The notes: generated by a model from the letters alone, not told the origin. A stretch of 60,000 nt of DNA from Mesostigma viride (GCA_009746045.1 RPFO01000312.1:1697639-1757638), one strand, 5' to 3'. Positions 32,457 to 42,768 are shown, numbered from the stretch's first letter. Made by a program: numbers and translations.

Positions 32457-34578
32457 AGTTGAGTAACTCTAGAGCCCTAGGATCTGGCTCTGAGTTCCCC
32501 ATGTCCGTCCGCACGCCTTCCGCTAGCGTCCGCTCAGCCGCCGGCTATAATCCGGCGGTCCGATGCGGGCGACCGGTCTAAGGGCGGCGCCTAGGGCCGG
32601 CGCCACCTAGTGTTAATCTTCCCAGAAAAAGTCCTAAATTTAGGACCACTTTGAATTAAAATATATACATGCAAACATTAAAATTTGACCCTGGCATTCG
32701 TTCCCATGACAGATAACACACTTTTTTAGTTGGCATCAAAAACCTGGGGTCAAATAATTACATTTAGTGCATGAATGGGCCCTGCCACCTGCCAGACCTC
32801 AAAGCGCGAATTTGGCCAAAATGTGGGTTTTAGGACCATTAGGACCAATTATTGTCAACGCATGACCATGCTATCCACACGGTCCCTTGAGCATCTTACA
32901 AGCGCTAGGGGACCCTACGAGGCCTTGGGATGGCGGGGCAGCGTATAACAAGGCCATACCCTGCTGTGGCTGCCTCTATATATACGCGTGATTAACGGTG
33001 TCACAGATGGTGCAGGTAATGCAATATAGGGTTGCATGGTTGCTGAGGTTGCCCGGCTTGAACATGGCCCACCCCTTGCGGTAAACTTTCTCTAAGCACA
33101 TGCCAAACCTTCTTTGACATCACGGACATGCTGGCCACCACCCAGCGATGAAAAAACATTGCATTTGCATTGCAACTAACACATGAATGCAGCCAAATCA
33201 AGTTACAAAACAACGTTGTGCTAACATGCAACGCTTTGTGAGCGAATTCAGCGTGCATGTAACACGTAAACCATACTGTATATACTGTCTGAGAACACCC
33301 TGAACGACTGCAGGCCATAGGACAATGGTTTATAACTAACACATGAGTAAAACTGCTCTTACGCATGTGTGTTTTAGCTGCAGCGGACGACGAAGATAGA
33401 GACGTAAAAAATTGTATGACGTAAACCAACTATGTGTGACAGTTATGTGCACAGAGAGCGTCCCCTCTTTTTAGGCATAGCTGGCTGACTCAAAACACCA
33501 CGACAGCGTTGCCAGTTACACTCATGATCTAGGACAACCCGGCACTTACCTGCTACTTACGTCGCCTCATTCCAGATGGTTGCAAAAAAGTCGCTGAAAT
33601 CCGCAGCGAGGTCAGCTTTCCGAGAGCTGAGCGCACCAAAGCTGGCCGACCGGTTCGACAATGATATAAACCACGCTTGTGCTGCGTTCTAGGTCCAAGA
33701 AATACCGAAAGTGAAGACCTATAAGGTGCGCTCGCTGCCCAGCCTGAACGTCCCTAAAACATGGTCGACAATGGAAATCGGGCAAGAATATCACGGCCCA
33801 GGCGCTCCCATGTCAAATACTCCGTTTCTAAACTCCAGACTAAAATAACAATCGTCCACAAAAATTTCCTGGCTTGATTCTCACCACCATTGCTAATACA
33901 CTAACATGTTTGTGCCAAAATCGACCCTCCGCGAGCAGGCGATCTGCGACCCATTTGTGTTGTGCCGCTGTGATACAGCGCTACACATAAAAACTTGCGC
34001 AGAAAATATTCACAGCCTTTAAGCATAACTAACAACCTTTCGTTTTTGCTACTGGGCGCCCGAAATGATAAACGCACGTGAAAACGCCGGCCACGATTGT
34101 CAGGTCGCCATATCCACCTCACTTCATTCCCGCACCCACTTTTTCGCTCCAAAATCGGTTATATTTTTGGTCGAGGTACCTACTTTCCCGCCATTATACC
34201 CGGTACCCGGGTACGGAATCCGGGTACCATGTGCCGGTACCACGGGTCGGGTACATCATACCGGGTACGGTGGACATGGGGTACGGACCATATAGTGACC
34301 CCCCCCCCCGGTACCTAGGTTATAGTGACCTCTAGGACAATTTAGGACAAAGTCCTAAATTTAGGACCGTGAGTGGATTAACACTAGGCCCCAGTCCGGG
34401 GCCTTATCCGGGTCAGTACGGACGGCTAGCTTGTCCCACGGTTACGGCTAACCGGATAGGGTTTGCTGGCTAAGACATAAACCAGTGGTGGGCCAGCTCC
34501 GACAGCAGTTCTCTGTGTTCACCTTATCCCAAGCTCAACGTGACCGACCGCCATAGCTGAGCCGGTCGGGCTTTAACT
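32457..34578 (+). repeat. LTR-B, 5' LTR, interrupted by DNA element
   Basis: AGTTGAGTAACTC... to 32610, then the insert, then GCCCCAGTCCGG... to TTTAACT at 34578. The intact copy is at 40043-40387. Confidence 0.92.
32611..34383. mobile_element. 1.77-kb DNA element, copy 2 (CTAG duplication)
   Basis: Starts TGTTAATCTTCCC and ends GATTAACA. The palindromes GTCCTAAATTTAGGAC lie at 32631-32646 and 34352-34367. The flanking CTAG at 32607-32610 and 34384-34387 is shown to be a duplication by the uninterrupted LTR copy at 40043-40387. Very similar to 23040-24815 throughout, including the 38-codon frame (33576-33692). No transposase visible. Confidence 0.92.
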
Positions 34579-34597
34579 TGTATTCATAAAAATCCCG
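34579..34597 (+). promoter_or_regulatory. primer-binding position of LTR-B (no tRNA match)
   Basis: TGTATTCATAAAAATCCCG lies between the LTR end and the Gag ATG. It does not begin TGG. Its first 12 nt are exactly complementary to 39692-39703 in the loop of a post-pol hairpin. Confidence 0.6.
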
Positions 34598-35437
34598 ATG
34601 GCTTCCGGTACACGGAGCCGCACGGGCGAACACACAGATACGCCAAGTGGCGAGGCCGCAGGGTCCGTCCTGCCACGCTTTAGTGCGGACGAGGCCACGA
34701 GGTTGATGCAAACCCTCGTGGCGCAACCTGAACTGGCCAAGCAGTTCAAGCATCTGATGCTTGCTGCTGACGATGCACTGAATCGCGGCCCTCTCAAGCA
34801 AACGGAGGTGCCCGCGGATCTACCTGCCGACTATACGGCGGACGACGCAGCAGATTTTCTAGCTGCTCTCAAGCGTCTGCGCGATGGACGCGCAGACAAA
34901 GATTCGGAGCTGATTGGCAAGTTCCGTGCAGTATTCTGCAGTACAACAAAGCACCCAAACATTGCCAATCTAGTTCGCATTGCGGACGACAACAAACAAA
35001 CCTGGGAAGTTTTTTACAACGGTCTAGATGCCCACTTGTCGCGGTCTAAGGAAGAGGCCGACGAGCAAGCCTTCAATGACTTCGAGGGCTATGCAGTTAA
35101 TAAGGCAAATTTGCCCGGGGCTGCACGTGATTTCCAGGTCTTCGTGCACAAGCACAAGCTGCTAGATACTCTCAAGCCCATTTTCCTGTGCAATCGATTT
35201 CTCAAGAAATGCGACCTGTCGTCGGATGTGCATCTGACCATAGCGACGGAACTCAAAAAGAAGAGTGCCGTCAGTTTCGACGAGGGCATGCTGTATTTGA
35301 TCTCATGCTTCAAGAGTGCGCAGTCCAAGCCGGCTGCCTCGGCTGCTCTGCCATCCCTGCGCAAGGTGGATGCCGGCGCGTCTTCTTCTTCAGGCGCAGA
35401 GGCTCCATTACGCGGTCGGAGCTTACGGCCATCCTGA
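34598..35437 (+). CDS. gag: Gag of LTR-B
   Basis: 279 residues starting 20 nt after the LTR. Mostly helical, with a Gag-like core (AVNKANLPGAARDF, FLKKCDLSSDVH) and a Ser-rich tail where the frame ends. The zinc knuckles that should follow are in the -1 frame (from about 35400). Either a programmed -1 shift (the run CTCAAAAAGAAG at about 35253 is one candidate) or a small indel in the TCTTCTTCTTC run near 35380 explains this. Confidence 0.75.
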   Translation: MASGTRSRTGEHTDTPSGEAAGSVLPRFSADEATRLMQTLVAQPELAKQFKHLMLAADDALNRGPLKQTEVPADLPADYTADDAADFLAALKRLRDGRADKDSELIGKFRAVFCSTTKHPNIANLVRIADDNKQTWEVFYNGLDAHLSRSKEEADEQAFNDFEGYAVNKANLPGAARDFQVFVHKHKLLDTLKPIFLCNRFLKKCDLSSDVHLTIATELKKKSAVSFDEGMLYLISCFKSAQSKPAASAALPSLRKVDAGASSSSGAEAPLRGRSLRPS

Positions 35438-37380
35438 AAAAGGTCGTCGGCCACGGCAACAACGGGGGCCAGCGAGGGCGCAAGCGCGGGCATGGTGGCG
35501 ACGCCAAGCAGGGTGATAATCCCCCGGCCAAGCGGCAGCAGGGGGCGTCTACTGACCGCAAGCAACGCTGTGAGCGCTGCTTCGGACGTCGCCATGTCCG
35601 GGATGACTGCCGAGTTCGCCCGGACCTGGAGCTCGAGGACAACCTTTGCCGCAAGTGCCACGACGTTCTGCGTGGTCACAGCGTGGAGGCGTGCAAGGCC
35701 AAGCGCATCGTCGTCCACGGCACACGCGAGGAGTGGGCAGAGCGACGGGCAGCACGAAAGTCAGGTGAGAGCACGCTCGATACCCCTTCTTTTGCTCAAT
35801 GCGTCACGCTGAACCGGGCCGTCGTAGAGCCTGACGTCGTTCCTAAAAGCAACGTGACTGCATCCTCTGTCTCATTCCGTGATGTGCTCACGCAATCCGT
35901 TGATGCTGCTCTGGCTCTGTCGCGCCAGGATCACGTGCTTCCTGAGCACGGGTCTACAATGCGTGACCTAAGCAATGTGGTGTCTTCTAGGTCGGGTGTG
36001 TACAACGCCGAGCGACCAAGCACTACTGCAGCACCCCAGCTAGATACTGGGGCGGTTGGGCCTATGAGGAATGTTGTGACAGTGCAAGAGAATGCTGGGC
36101 GGGCAGATGTTCTCGGTACACACCACCCTAGTGTGGATCTTCACATTGGCAAGGTGCTCACACGGGCGGCCTTTCGTGCAGCCTCTGAAGCTGCCCAGTT
36201 AGCCAATGTCACTACCCCAGTAGTCACCCCACCTGTTGAGAATCCTGACAATGCCACTGCACCTCAGGCTGTCACCCTGAAACTGTTAGCATACCAGATG
36301 CACCGTGCATACGGGCATGAGGCCCAAGCCGAGGTAGAGGGGGCACACATGTTGGGGGCACCTTTATACAACGAGCTGAAGAATGTGCGTGCTCAGTGTC
36401 CTGCCTGCATCAAGATCAGGAAGAAGTCGCGTAGGCGGCATGCCAAGACTCCACCCTTGGAGCGAGGGTACCTTGTGGGGGATGTCATGCACATGGAAGG
36501 GGGGGACACCTATTTCATAGTCAAGGATAGGTTCAGCAAGGCCACCTACATTGAGCCGCTGCCTCACATGTTTGAGGCTGACCTGCACAGGGCTATCAAG
36601 ATCAGCCTGGCTTTCTTTCATCCCGTAGTGGAGCTCATGCTAGACCAGCAGTTCCGCTGTGTGCAAGGTTTGCCGGGGATGGAGGCCGTGGTCATCGTGG
36701 GGCGTGAGGATCACGGCAATATGGGCATGATAGATCGCACTGTAAGCTATGTCAAGACTGTGGCAGCCAAGCGACAGGATAACCCACATGGCAAATCCTA
36801 CGCGGTCAAGACGGCGTGGTGCAAGGAGCTCATGCATGTGTGCAACCATAGGCACGTGCTTGATGTCAAGGGCTTTGGGCTAGTCACGCCTCGGGGGCTG
36901 TCAGCGGGCACCTACTCACCCGAGGTAGTAGAGGCATACCAACAGCATCTACAGGATACCGCCGCCAAGCTGCGGCTCAAGGATGCCACGCTGCCTGATT
37001 TGTCTAGCGCTTTTGAGGTCGGGCAGTTGGTCATGTTCCACAAGGAGAGCTCGCCCAGCGGCAAACGGGGCACCATGCAGGGGCCTGGGGCCATCACAAA
37101 GTTAGACTGGCCGCTGCGGGTCATAGACATAGAGTGGAATGATCGGGTGTATAGGGTACCATGGGCATCGGTGGCAGGCTATAAGCAAGGGGATAGCATG
37201 GAGAGTGAGCTGGCAGCCAACAGGGCACTGGGGTGGGTAGTGAAGGATAATGCGCCTGTCGTAGCATCTGAGGTGGTACCCCACGGGTCGCTCCCAGGGG
37301 CAGACACAGCTACACCCCCCCCTCCCCTGGGCCCCAATATGACCCCGTGGATGGGTGGGATGAGGATGGGGTGGGTTTGA
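35390..37380 (+). CDS. pol: zinc knuckles and integrase of LTR-B
   Basis: The useful part of this frame starts at about 35390. Knuckle CERCFGRRHVRDDC (CX2CX4HX4C) is followed by a second Cys/His cluster (CRKCHDVLRGHSVEAC). The HHCC module is MHRAYGHE ... CPACIK. Integrase core: Asp in VGDVMHME, Asp in LMLDQQFRC, and GNMGMIDRT where the catalytic Glu is expected, so the third acid is Asp here (GAT at about 36731). The other three elements keep Glu. The C-terminal part has FEVGQLVMFHKE and GKRGTMQGP. It ends 34 nt inside the next frame. Confidence 0.85.
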
Positions 37381-39665
37381 CGGGACCTAGTGCACGTAGT
37401 GACTCACCTCCTGTGCTAGCCACGGATAATGTGGGAGGCCCGCCTAGCGTGGCCTCGCCGGAGGGTCAGGGTCCTGCCCATGCGCCTCGCCCACCTAGGG
37501 ACCTGGCTTCAACGGTCACGGCCTTGTGGCGTGCTCAGGCGCTTAAAGCGAAAGCTGCATCAGGGGTGGCTCAGGTCAAAACTCTCTCACAGGGGGTCAG
37601 GCCGGTTAAGTCAGCCTTGTTTCCTACGTGTAGACCGTGGCAGCTGGTGGCTGTGGACACGCAAGCATCCGTGTCTATTATCTCTCGTCGGGCAGCCACC
37701 CTGTATCCAGTGCTAGAGTCGCCGTACAAATCGGTGACCGACTTTGCAGGCACTTCGGCATATCAAGTTACCGGGATGGTGGTGCTGCCGGTGTTGGGCA
37801 TTGACACGCCGTTTCACGTCGTGGATGGCTACGAGGATGTGGCCTTGCTGGGCGAACCTTTCGTATCATACCCGGGGTTCTCAGTGTCCGCTGACTTGCT
37901 GTCAGTCGCGGGGGTGGGCAGCATCCCGCTTCGCGAGTACCACGCTCCATTGGGGGTGGTGGTCGGGCAGCCCGGCGTCGTGCGGCGCTTACCGATGGCG
38001 GCGTTTTCCACACCGCCGCTCGTCCAGTCCATCATTCAGCCTCAGGATTGGCACCCGCGCAGCTTCGGCCTCCACTCACACTCACTGGCGGCGGATAGCC
38101 CTGTGACGTGGGAGCAACTTGTCCTGGACTGTCAAGATCCTCTCAAGTTTGCTTTGTGGCGCGACGCGTTCATTCGAGCCAAGGAGCAGTGGCGAGAGCG
38201 CGAGGTCTACCGAGGATTGGAGAGTGTGCCAGCCGGGGCCACGCGGTTGCGGTTGAAGTTCGTGCTCACCTACAAGCCGGACGAGACCAACTCTTCGGTG
38301 GTGTTCCGGGTAAGGCCCGTGGTCACGGAGACGAAGGGGTCCTCCCCGCTGGACGCCAAGGATCTTTATACCCCTGGGCTCAACCATGTTTCGCATCGGC
38401 TACTGACGGTCATCTACTTGGGCAAGCGGAACGCGGGCAAGGACTACGGGATGTGGTGCGGTGACTTTCAGCGGGCATTCCTCCACAGCGACGCTGGGGT
38501 CGCGCAGCAAACATGGCAAGGCACCCGCTACGTGGTGAAGGTCCCGGTGGTCTGGCAGGATGGCACCATTGGCAGCGAGTATATCGAGCTGTTGACAGGG
38601 GTGGAGGGGCTGCAGAGCTCTCCCATCATCTTCCGCATTTCCGCGGAGGAGGTCTTGCAGAGCTTAGGGGCCACGTACCATCGCGCGGATCCTAACTTCT
38701 TTGTGGTCCCCACCGGCGTCCCTGGCGAGCCAGCCCTCTTCGTGTGGCATGGCGATGACTTCAAGCTGGTGGCACCTCGCACCTTTGCTACCCAGTTTCT
38801 TGCTGCAGTGGCGGCTAAGTTTCCCCTGGGCAGGGCGGTGGATCATGAGGAGGGTAAACCCGTGGTGTTTTGCGGCGTGCAGTCTACGTTGCAGCGGGAT
38901 TCGCGTTCTGGCGAATGGGTCATGCACATGCAGGATAGCCGCAACTATGTGGTTGACCTGCTGGCCGACCTCCCGTCCCCGCTGTTGGCAACCCATGGGC
39001 CCTCGGTTAAGGGCAAGCTCGGGTGGTTGGCGGACACGGTGGCACCTGATTTGGCGGTGCTCGCTCGCCTGCCCGATGATGTGCTGGAAGGACTAGGGTC
39101 CATTCATGTTCGGCGGCAGCTGGCCATGACGCCCGGCATTGTGCTTCGTGGGCTCGATTGCTCACAGCCGGTGCACCTCGAGATAGTGACGGATGCTAAT
39201 CTAGAGACGCGCACAGTCAGCCAAGTGCGGGCCCGCATGGGGGCACTGTTCTTTATTAGCAATGAGGGACAGCCTGGCATGTTGTTAGATTGGTACTCGC
39301 GCTTGCACAGCCGCATTGCCACTAGCCCCAACACGGCTGAATGCCGGGGCATTGTTTCAGCTATCTCACATGGCATGTGGCTGCGGTACTTGCTGGGTTG
39401 GGTATTTGGCTCGTGTGGGTTCACTCTTCACTGGACTAGCACGGTGCACACTGACTCACAAAGTTGTTTGGCCTTCCTTGACAATCCCTATGCGCGGTCA
39501 CAGGACGTTGATTACCTCGTACTCGCTGAGGCGGCCTCCTGCGTCACGCGTCTCCAGCACATCGCGGATGAACTCAATCCCGCGGATGCACTCACCAAGG
39601 AGGCGCGGGAGGCTGCCCCGCAGTACGCAGTGTTGCGCAAGCGCATGACGATGCAACACCCGTGA
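37347..39665 (+). CDS. pol: protease, reverse transcriptase and RNase H of LTR-B (intact)
   Basis: 772 residues. Protease at about 95-200: WQLVAVDTQASVSIIS (DTQ), VVLPVLGIDTPFHVV, ALLGEPFVSYPG. RT about 290-560: LRLKFVLTYK, GDFQRAFLHSD with the first Asp, GVEGLQSSPIIF, and LFVWHGDDFKL with HGDD. RNase H about 620-765: EIVTDANLET, NTAECRGIVS, VHTDSQSCLAF, NPADALTKEA. No stop or shift inside, so RT and RNase H may be functional. It begins in a frame -1 to the integrase frame with a 34-nt overlap. Confidence 0.9.
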   Translation: MDGWDEDGVGLTGPSARSDSPPVLATDNVGGPPSVASPEGQGPAHAPRPPRDLASTVTALWRAQALKAKAASGVAQVKTLSQGVRPVKSALFPTCRPWQLVAVDTQASVSIISRRAATLYPVLESPYKSVTDFAGTSAYQVTGMVVLPVLGIDTPFHVVDGYEDVALLGEPFVSYPGFSVSADLLSVAGVGSIPLREYHAPLGVVVGQPGVVRRLPMAAFSTPPLVQSIIQPQDWHPRSFGLHSHSLAADSPVTWEQLVLDCQDPLKFALWRDAFIRAKEQWREREVYRGLESVPAGATRLRLKFVLTYKPDETNSSVVFRVRPVVTETKGSSPLDAKDLYTPGLNHVSHRLLTVIYLGKRNAGKDYGMWCGDFQRAFLHSDAGVAQQTWQGTRYVVKVPVVWQDGTIGSEYIELLTGVEGLQSSPIIFRISAEEVLQSLGATYHRADPNFFVVPTGVPGEPALFVWHGDDFKLVAPRTFATQFLAAVAAKFPLGRAVDHEEGKPVVFCGVQSTLQRDSRSGEWVMHMQDSRNYVVDLLADLPSPLLATHGPSVKGKLGWLADTVAPDLAVLARLPDDVLEGLGSIHVRRQLAMTPGIVLRGLDCSQPVHLEIVTDANLETRTVSQVRARMGALFFISNEGQPGMLLDWYSRLHSRIATSPNTAECRGIVSAISHGMWLRYLLGWVFGSCGFTLHWTSTVHTDSQSCLAFLDNPYARSQDVDYLVLAEAASCVTRLQHIADELNPADALTKEAREAAPQYAVLRKRMTMQHP

Positions 39666-39668
39666 GCC

Positions 39669-39722
39669 ACACAGGGTTACGGCTCGGGCGCTTTATGAAT
39701 ACAGCCATAACTCACCCTGTGT
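39669..39722 (+). promoter_or_regulatory. post-pol hairpin of LTR-B with PBS-complementary loop
   Basis: A 9-bp stem ACACAGGGT/ACCCTGTGT (39669-39677, 39714-39722) and an inner GGCT/AGCC stem (39681-39684, 39703-39706) expose GGGCGC followed by TTTATGAATACA (39692-39703), the exact complement of the 12 nt after the 5' LTR. It lies only four bases past the pol stop codon. Confidence 0.6.
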
Positions 39723-40042
39723 TGCTAGCATTCACGAATATCATGGTGGTAGTTTTTTTGCTTGTCCTGACCATACCCTAGCCACGTTGGACGGTGCCTT
39801 GGGCCCGTCGGCGGGTCACTGGTCCTAATAAATGGGTCACCTTTTGTCTGGTGGCATAGTTGTTTTTTTCTCGATACTTATTACATCACTATTCATGTGT
39901 GATCACAAGGGCGCGGGTCGATACCGTGGTGATTTTGACGGCCTTGAGGCCCCCTTGAGTTCCCTACCTTAGAGGGTTTTGTATGGTCTGCATTTGATGT
40001 AATTATTTTGATAATTAATCAAAGAACAAAAGAGTATGTCGG

Positions 40043-40387
40043 AGTTGAGTAACTCTAGAGCCCTAGGATCTGGCTCTGAGTTCCCCATGTCCGTCCGCAC
40101 GCCTTCCGCTAGCGTCCGCTCAGCCGCCGGCTATAATCCGGCGGTCCGATGCGGGCGACCGGTCTAAGGGCGGCGCCTAGGGCCGGCGCCACCTAGGCCC
40201 CAGTCCGGGGCCTTATCCGGGTCAGTACGGACGGCTAGCTTGTCCCACGGTTACGGCTAACCGGATAGGGTTTGCTGGCTAAGACATAAACCAGTGGTGG
40301 GCCAGCTCCGACAGCAGTTCTCTGTGTTCACCTTATCCCAAGCTCAACGTGACCGACCGCCATAGCTGAGCCGGTCGGGCTTTAACT
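40043..40387 (+). repeat. LTR-B, 3' LTR (345 bp, intact)
   Basis: AGTTGAGTAACT...CTTTAACT, followed by TCCCT. It provides the uninterrupted reference for the split 5' LTR. Confidence 0.93.
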
Positions 40388-40454
40388 TCCCTTTCAACAC
40401 CAAACTACTCCATCATCTTGTGTAACTTAGGGTCTTAGGGGCAGTGCAGCTTGT

Positions 40455-40570
40455 CTGGACGATGATTACTCTGATGATTACTCTGATGATTACTCTGATG
40501 ATTACTCTGATGATTACGCATGATTACGCATGATTACGCATGATTACGCATGATTACGCATGATTACGCC
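40455..40570. repeat. GATGATTACTCT and CATGATTACG tandem repeats
   Basis: About four 12-bp units run directly into about six 10-bp units that share GATTAC. They lie just inside the right CACTA terminal cluster. Confidence 0.9.
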
Positions 40571-41413
40571 GGTATTACATAGGAAGGAGTGACTATGTAC
40601 TCCACACTATGTACTCCTAGAGTACATAGGGTGGCACACTATGTACTCCAAGAGTACATAGTCCGGAGTACATATGATCCGGGATTTCCGAATAGGGGAC
40701 TGCCGACGCGGTGAGACACGCCCGTATTACATAGGAAGGAGTGACTATGTACTCCGGACTATGTACTCCAAGAGTACATAGTCCGGAGTGACTATGTACT
40801 CCAAGAGTACATAGTCCGGAGTACATATGATCCGGGATTTCCGATTAGGGGACTGCCGACGCGGTGAGACACGCCCGTATTACATAGGAAGGAGTGACTA
40901 TGTACTCCGGACTATGTACTCCAAGAGTACATAGTCCGGAGTGACTATGTACTCCAAGAGTACATAGTCCGGAGTACATATGATCCTGGATTTCCGAATA
41001 GGGGACTGCCGACGCGGTGAGACACGCCCGTATTACATAGGAAGGAGTGACTATGTACTCCGGACTATGTACTCCAAGAGTACATAGTCCGGAGTGACTA
41101 TATGTACTCCAAGAGTACATAGTCCGGAGTACATATGATCCGGGATTTCCGAATAGGGGACTGCCGACGCGGTGAGACACGCCCGTATTACATAGGAAGG
41201 AGTGACTATGTACTCCGGACTATGTACTCCAAGAGTACATAGTCCGGAGTGACTATGTACTCCAAGAGTACATAGTCCGGAGTACATATGATCCGGGATT
41301 TCCGAATAGGGGACTGCCGACGCGGTGAGACACGCCCTTATTACATAGGAAGGAGTGACTATGTAATCCACACTATGTACTCCAAGAGTACATAGTGTGG
41401 AGTACATAGTGCC
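40562..41413. repeat. right subterminal hairpin-repeat cluster of CACTA-like transposon
   Basis: Five to six tandem units of about 150-155 bp, each with TATTACATAGGAAGGAGTGA, two GTACTCC-AAGA-GTACATAGTC hairpins, and TGATCCGGGATTTCCG. They are in reverse orientation to 14792-15133. The last hairpin ends GAGTACATAGTG at about 41411, the inverse of CACTATGTACTC. Confidence 0.8.
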
Positions 41414-41594
41414 TCCAATGCAAGCAGGTATTCTCTGTTGGTTTTTAATATAGTTGGATAAATCTTTATAGGGAGGGGGGGAAGCTGCCGGCGTAGCTTA
41501 ACGTTGATCACCGGCTGAGCGGCTGTGTTATTTCGCAGGACACACGGGTGTTTTCAACAGGAAAGACGCGAGGTATGGCTCGAAAGCCCAAATC

Positions 41595-41912
41595 TTGAAG
41601 CATAATGGAGCCGCTTCGGCTGGCGGCAGCAAGGGAAAGGGTCCTATGAAGAAAACGCGCCCCAGTGGTCCTCCTGGCAGTAAGGGAAGTGCGTCGTGTG
41701 ATCCCAATGACTCATCGATCCCAATGACGCCAGGCGCCAACGTTATTGTGGTGCCAGAGACAACGAGCGGTAACAGCCGGGACGTTCAGACTTCCGATCC
41801 TAACAAAACTATACTTTTAGACGAAGCTTGTCCCAAAAAGAATTGCTGCTGCGCTACTTGCAACGCTGACGTACATGTGAAGATCTGTTTGCACGGAATG
41901 ACAAAAAGGTAA
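41595..41912 (+). CDS. exon of an unrecognised gene with Cys-rich end
   Basis: Open frame of about 105 codons ending at a donor-like AAAAGG|TAAACA. The upstream acceptor candidate TTATTTCGCAG is near 41540, so the exon may start there. The sequence is Gly/Lys/Ser-rich, then CPKKNCCCATCNADVHVKIC, a Cys/His cluster that could bind zinc. It lies just outside the right CACTA end; the following intron would hold the CCTG repeat and the gag-only LTR element. Function unknown. Confidence 0.4.
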   Translation: MKHNGAASAGGSKGKGPMKKTRPSGPPGSKGSASCDPNDSSIPMTPGANVIVVPETTSGNSRDVQTSDPNKTILLDEACPKKNCCCATCNADVHVKICLHGMTKR

Positions 41913-41921
41913 ACACTTAAT

Positions 41922-42131
<210 letters not shown>

Positions 42132-42192
42132 TTACTGACATAGACAGCAGTTTGGTATGCATACAGATGGCCTAAGACTTATCCTGCGATAC

Positions 42193-42768
42193 TGTCAGGA
42201 TATGCCCCAATATGCCTGACAGTTTTTTTATTGAGTGTGCTAGTTTCGGGTATACCGGAACTTATATGACTACTTTCTTCTACATTCTACTAAATATATT
42301 AGTTAGCTAAATATATTAGCTAGCTGACATCCGTACCCTAGTGGTACTGTACCCAGTGGTACTGTAACCAGTGGTACTGTAACCAGTGGTACTGTAACCA
42401 GTGGTACTGTAGCCAGTGGTACTGTAGCCGTCTGACAAAATTTGCCTGGCTCCGCGCTACGCGCCGACCCTATGTTCACTAAGTGCTGCCCTGGAGGCGC
42501 AATGTCCTTGTACTTGCATACTAGTGATCTGACGCATCATTTTAGTGTTGGTGTAAGCCACCCACTTGTGTGTGGCGGCTGGATGCACTTTAACTTATAC
42601 CGTAGATTATTTCCAGATCGACGGATACTGCGACAGTGTGTTTTTCCACTTAATGTTGCCCCTGCAATTGTCATGGCTACCCGTTTGTACGCCGACTCAA
42701 AGTCAATATATAAAATCAGTAAAGCATTATTCGATCTTTAAGCCTGCCACCTGTCTTACATTTTGACA
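42193..42768 (+). repeat. 5' LTR of gag-only element (576 bp)
   Basis: Contains six tandem copies of a 15-bp AGTGGTACTGTAACC-type unit (about 42340-42430), also present in the other LTR, and a TATATAAAA promoter-like box near 42707. Confidence 0.93.

Larger units (their letters stand above)
32457..40387 (+). mobile_element. LTR retrotransposon B (copia-like, AGTT-ended LTRs)
   Basis: Plus-strand element with 345-bp LTRs: the right one at 40043-40387, the left one split into 32457-32610 and 34388-34578 by a 1773-bp DNA element. Removing that insert and one CTAG gives exactly 345 bp. TCCCT flanks both sides. Order: Gag, zinc knuckles plus integrase, protease-RT-RNase H, in three long frames each shifted -1 from the previous one. 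Confidence 0.93.

Noticed and set aside
36045-36075. LDTGA in LTR-B upstream of the HHCC module as the protease active site
   Set aside because: No surrounding retropepsin strands and not conserved in A, C or D; the post-integrase VDTQAS domain fits far better.
40617-41407. Tandem frames with MYSGLCTLGVHS repeats
   Set aside because: Readings through the subterminal CACTA hairpin array; not a gene.
42442-42741. 99-codon frame in the TR-GAG LTR (also 44793-45092)
   Set aside because: Lies within the LTR and includes promoter-like sequence; no evidence of a protein.
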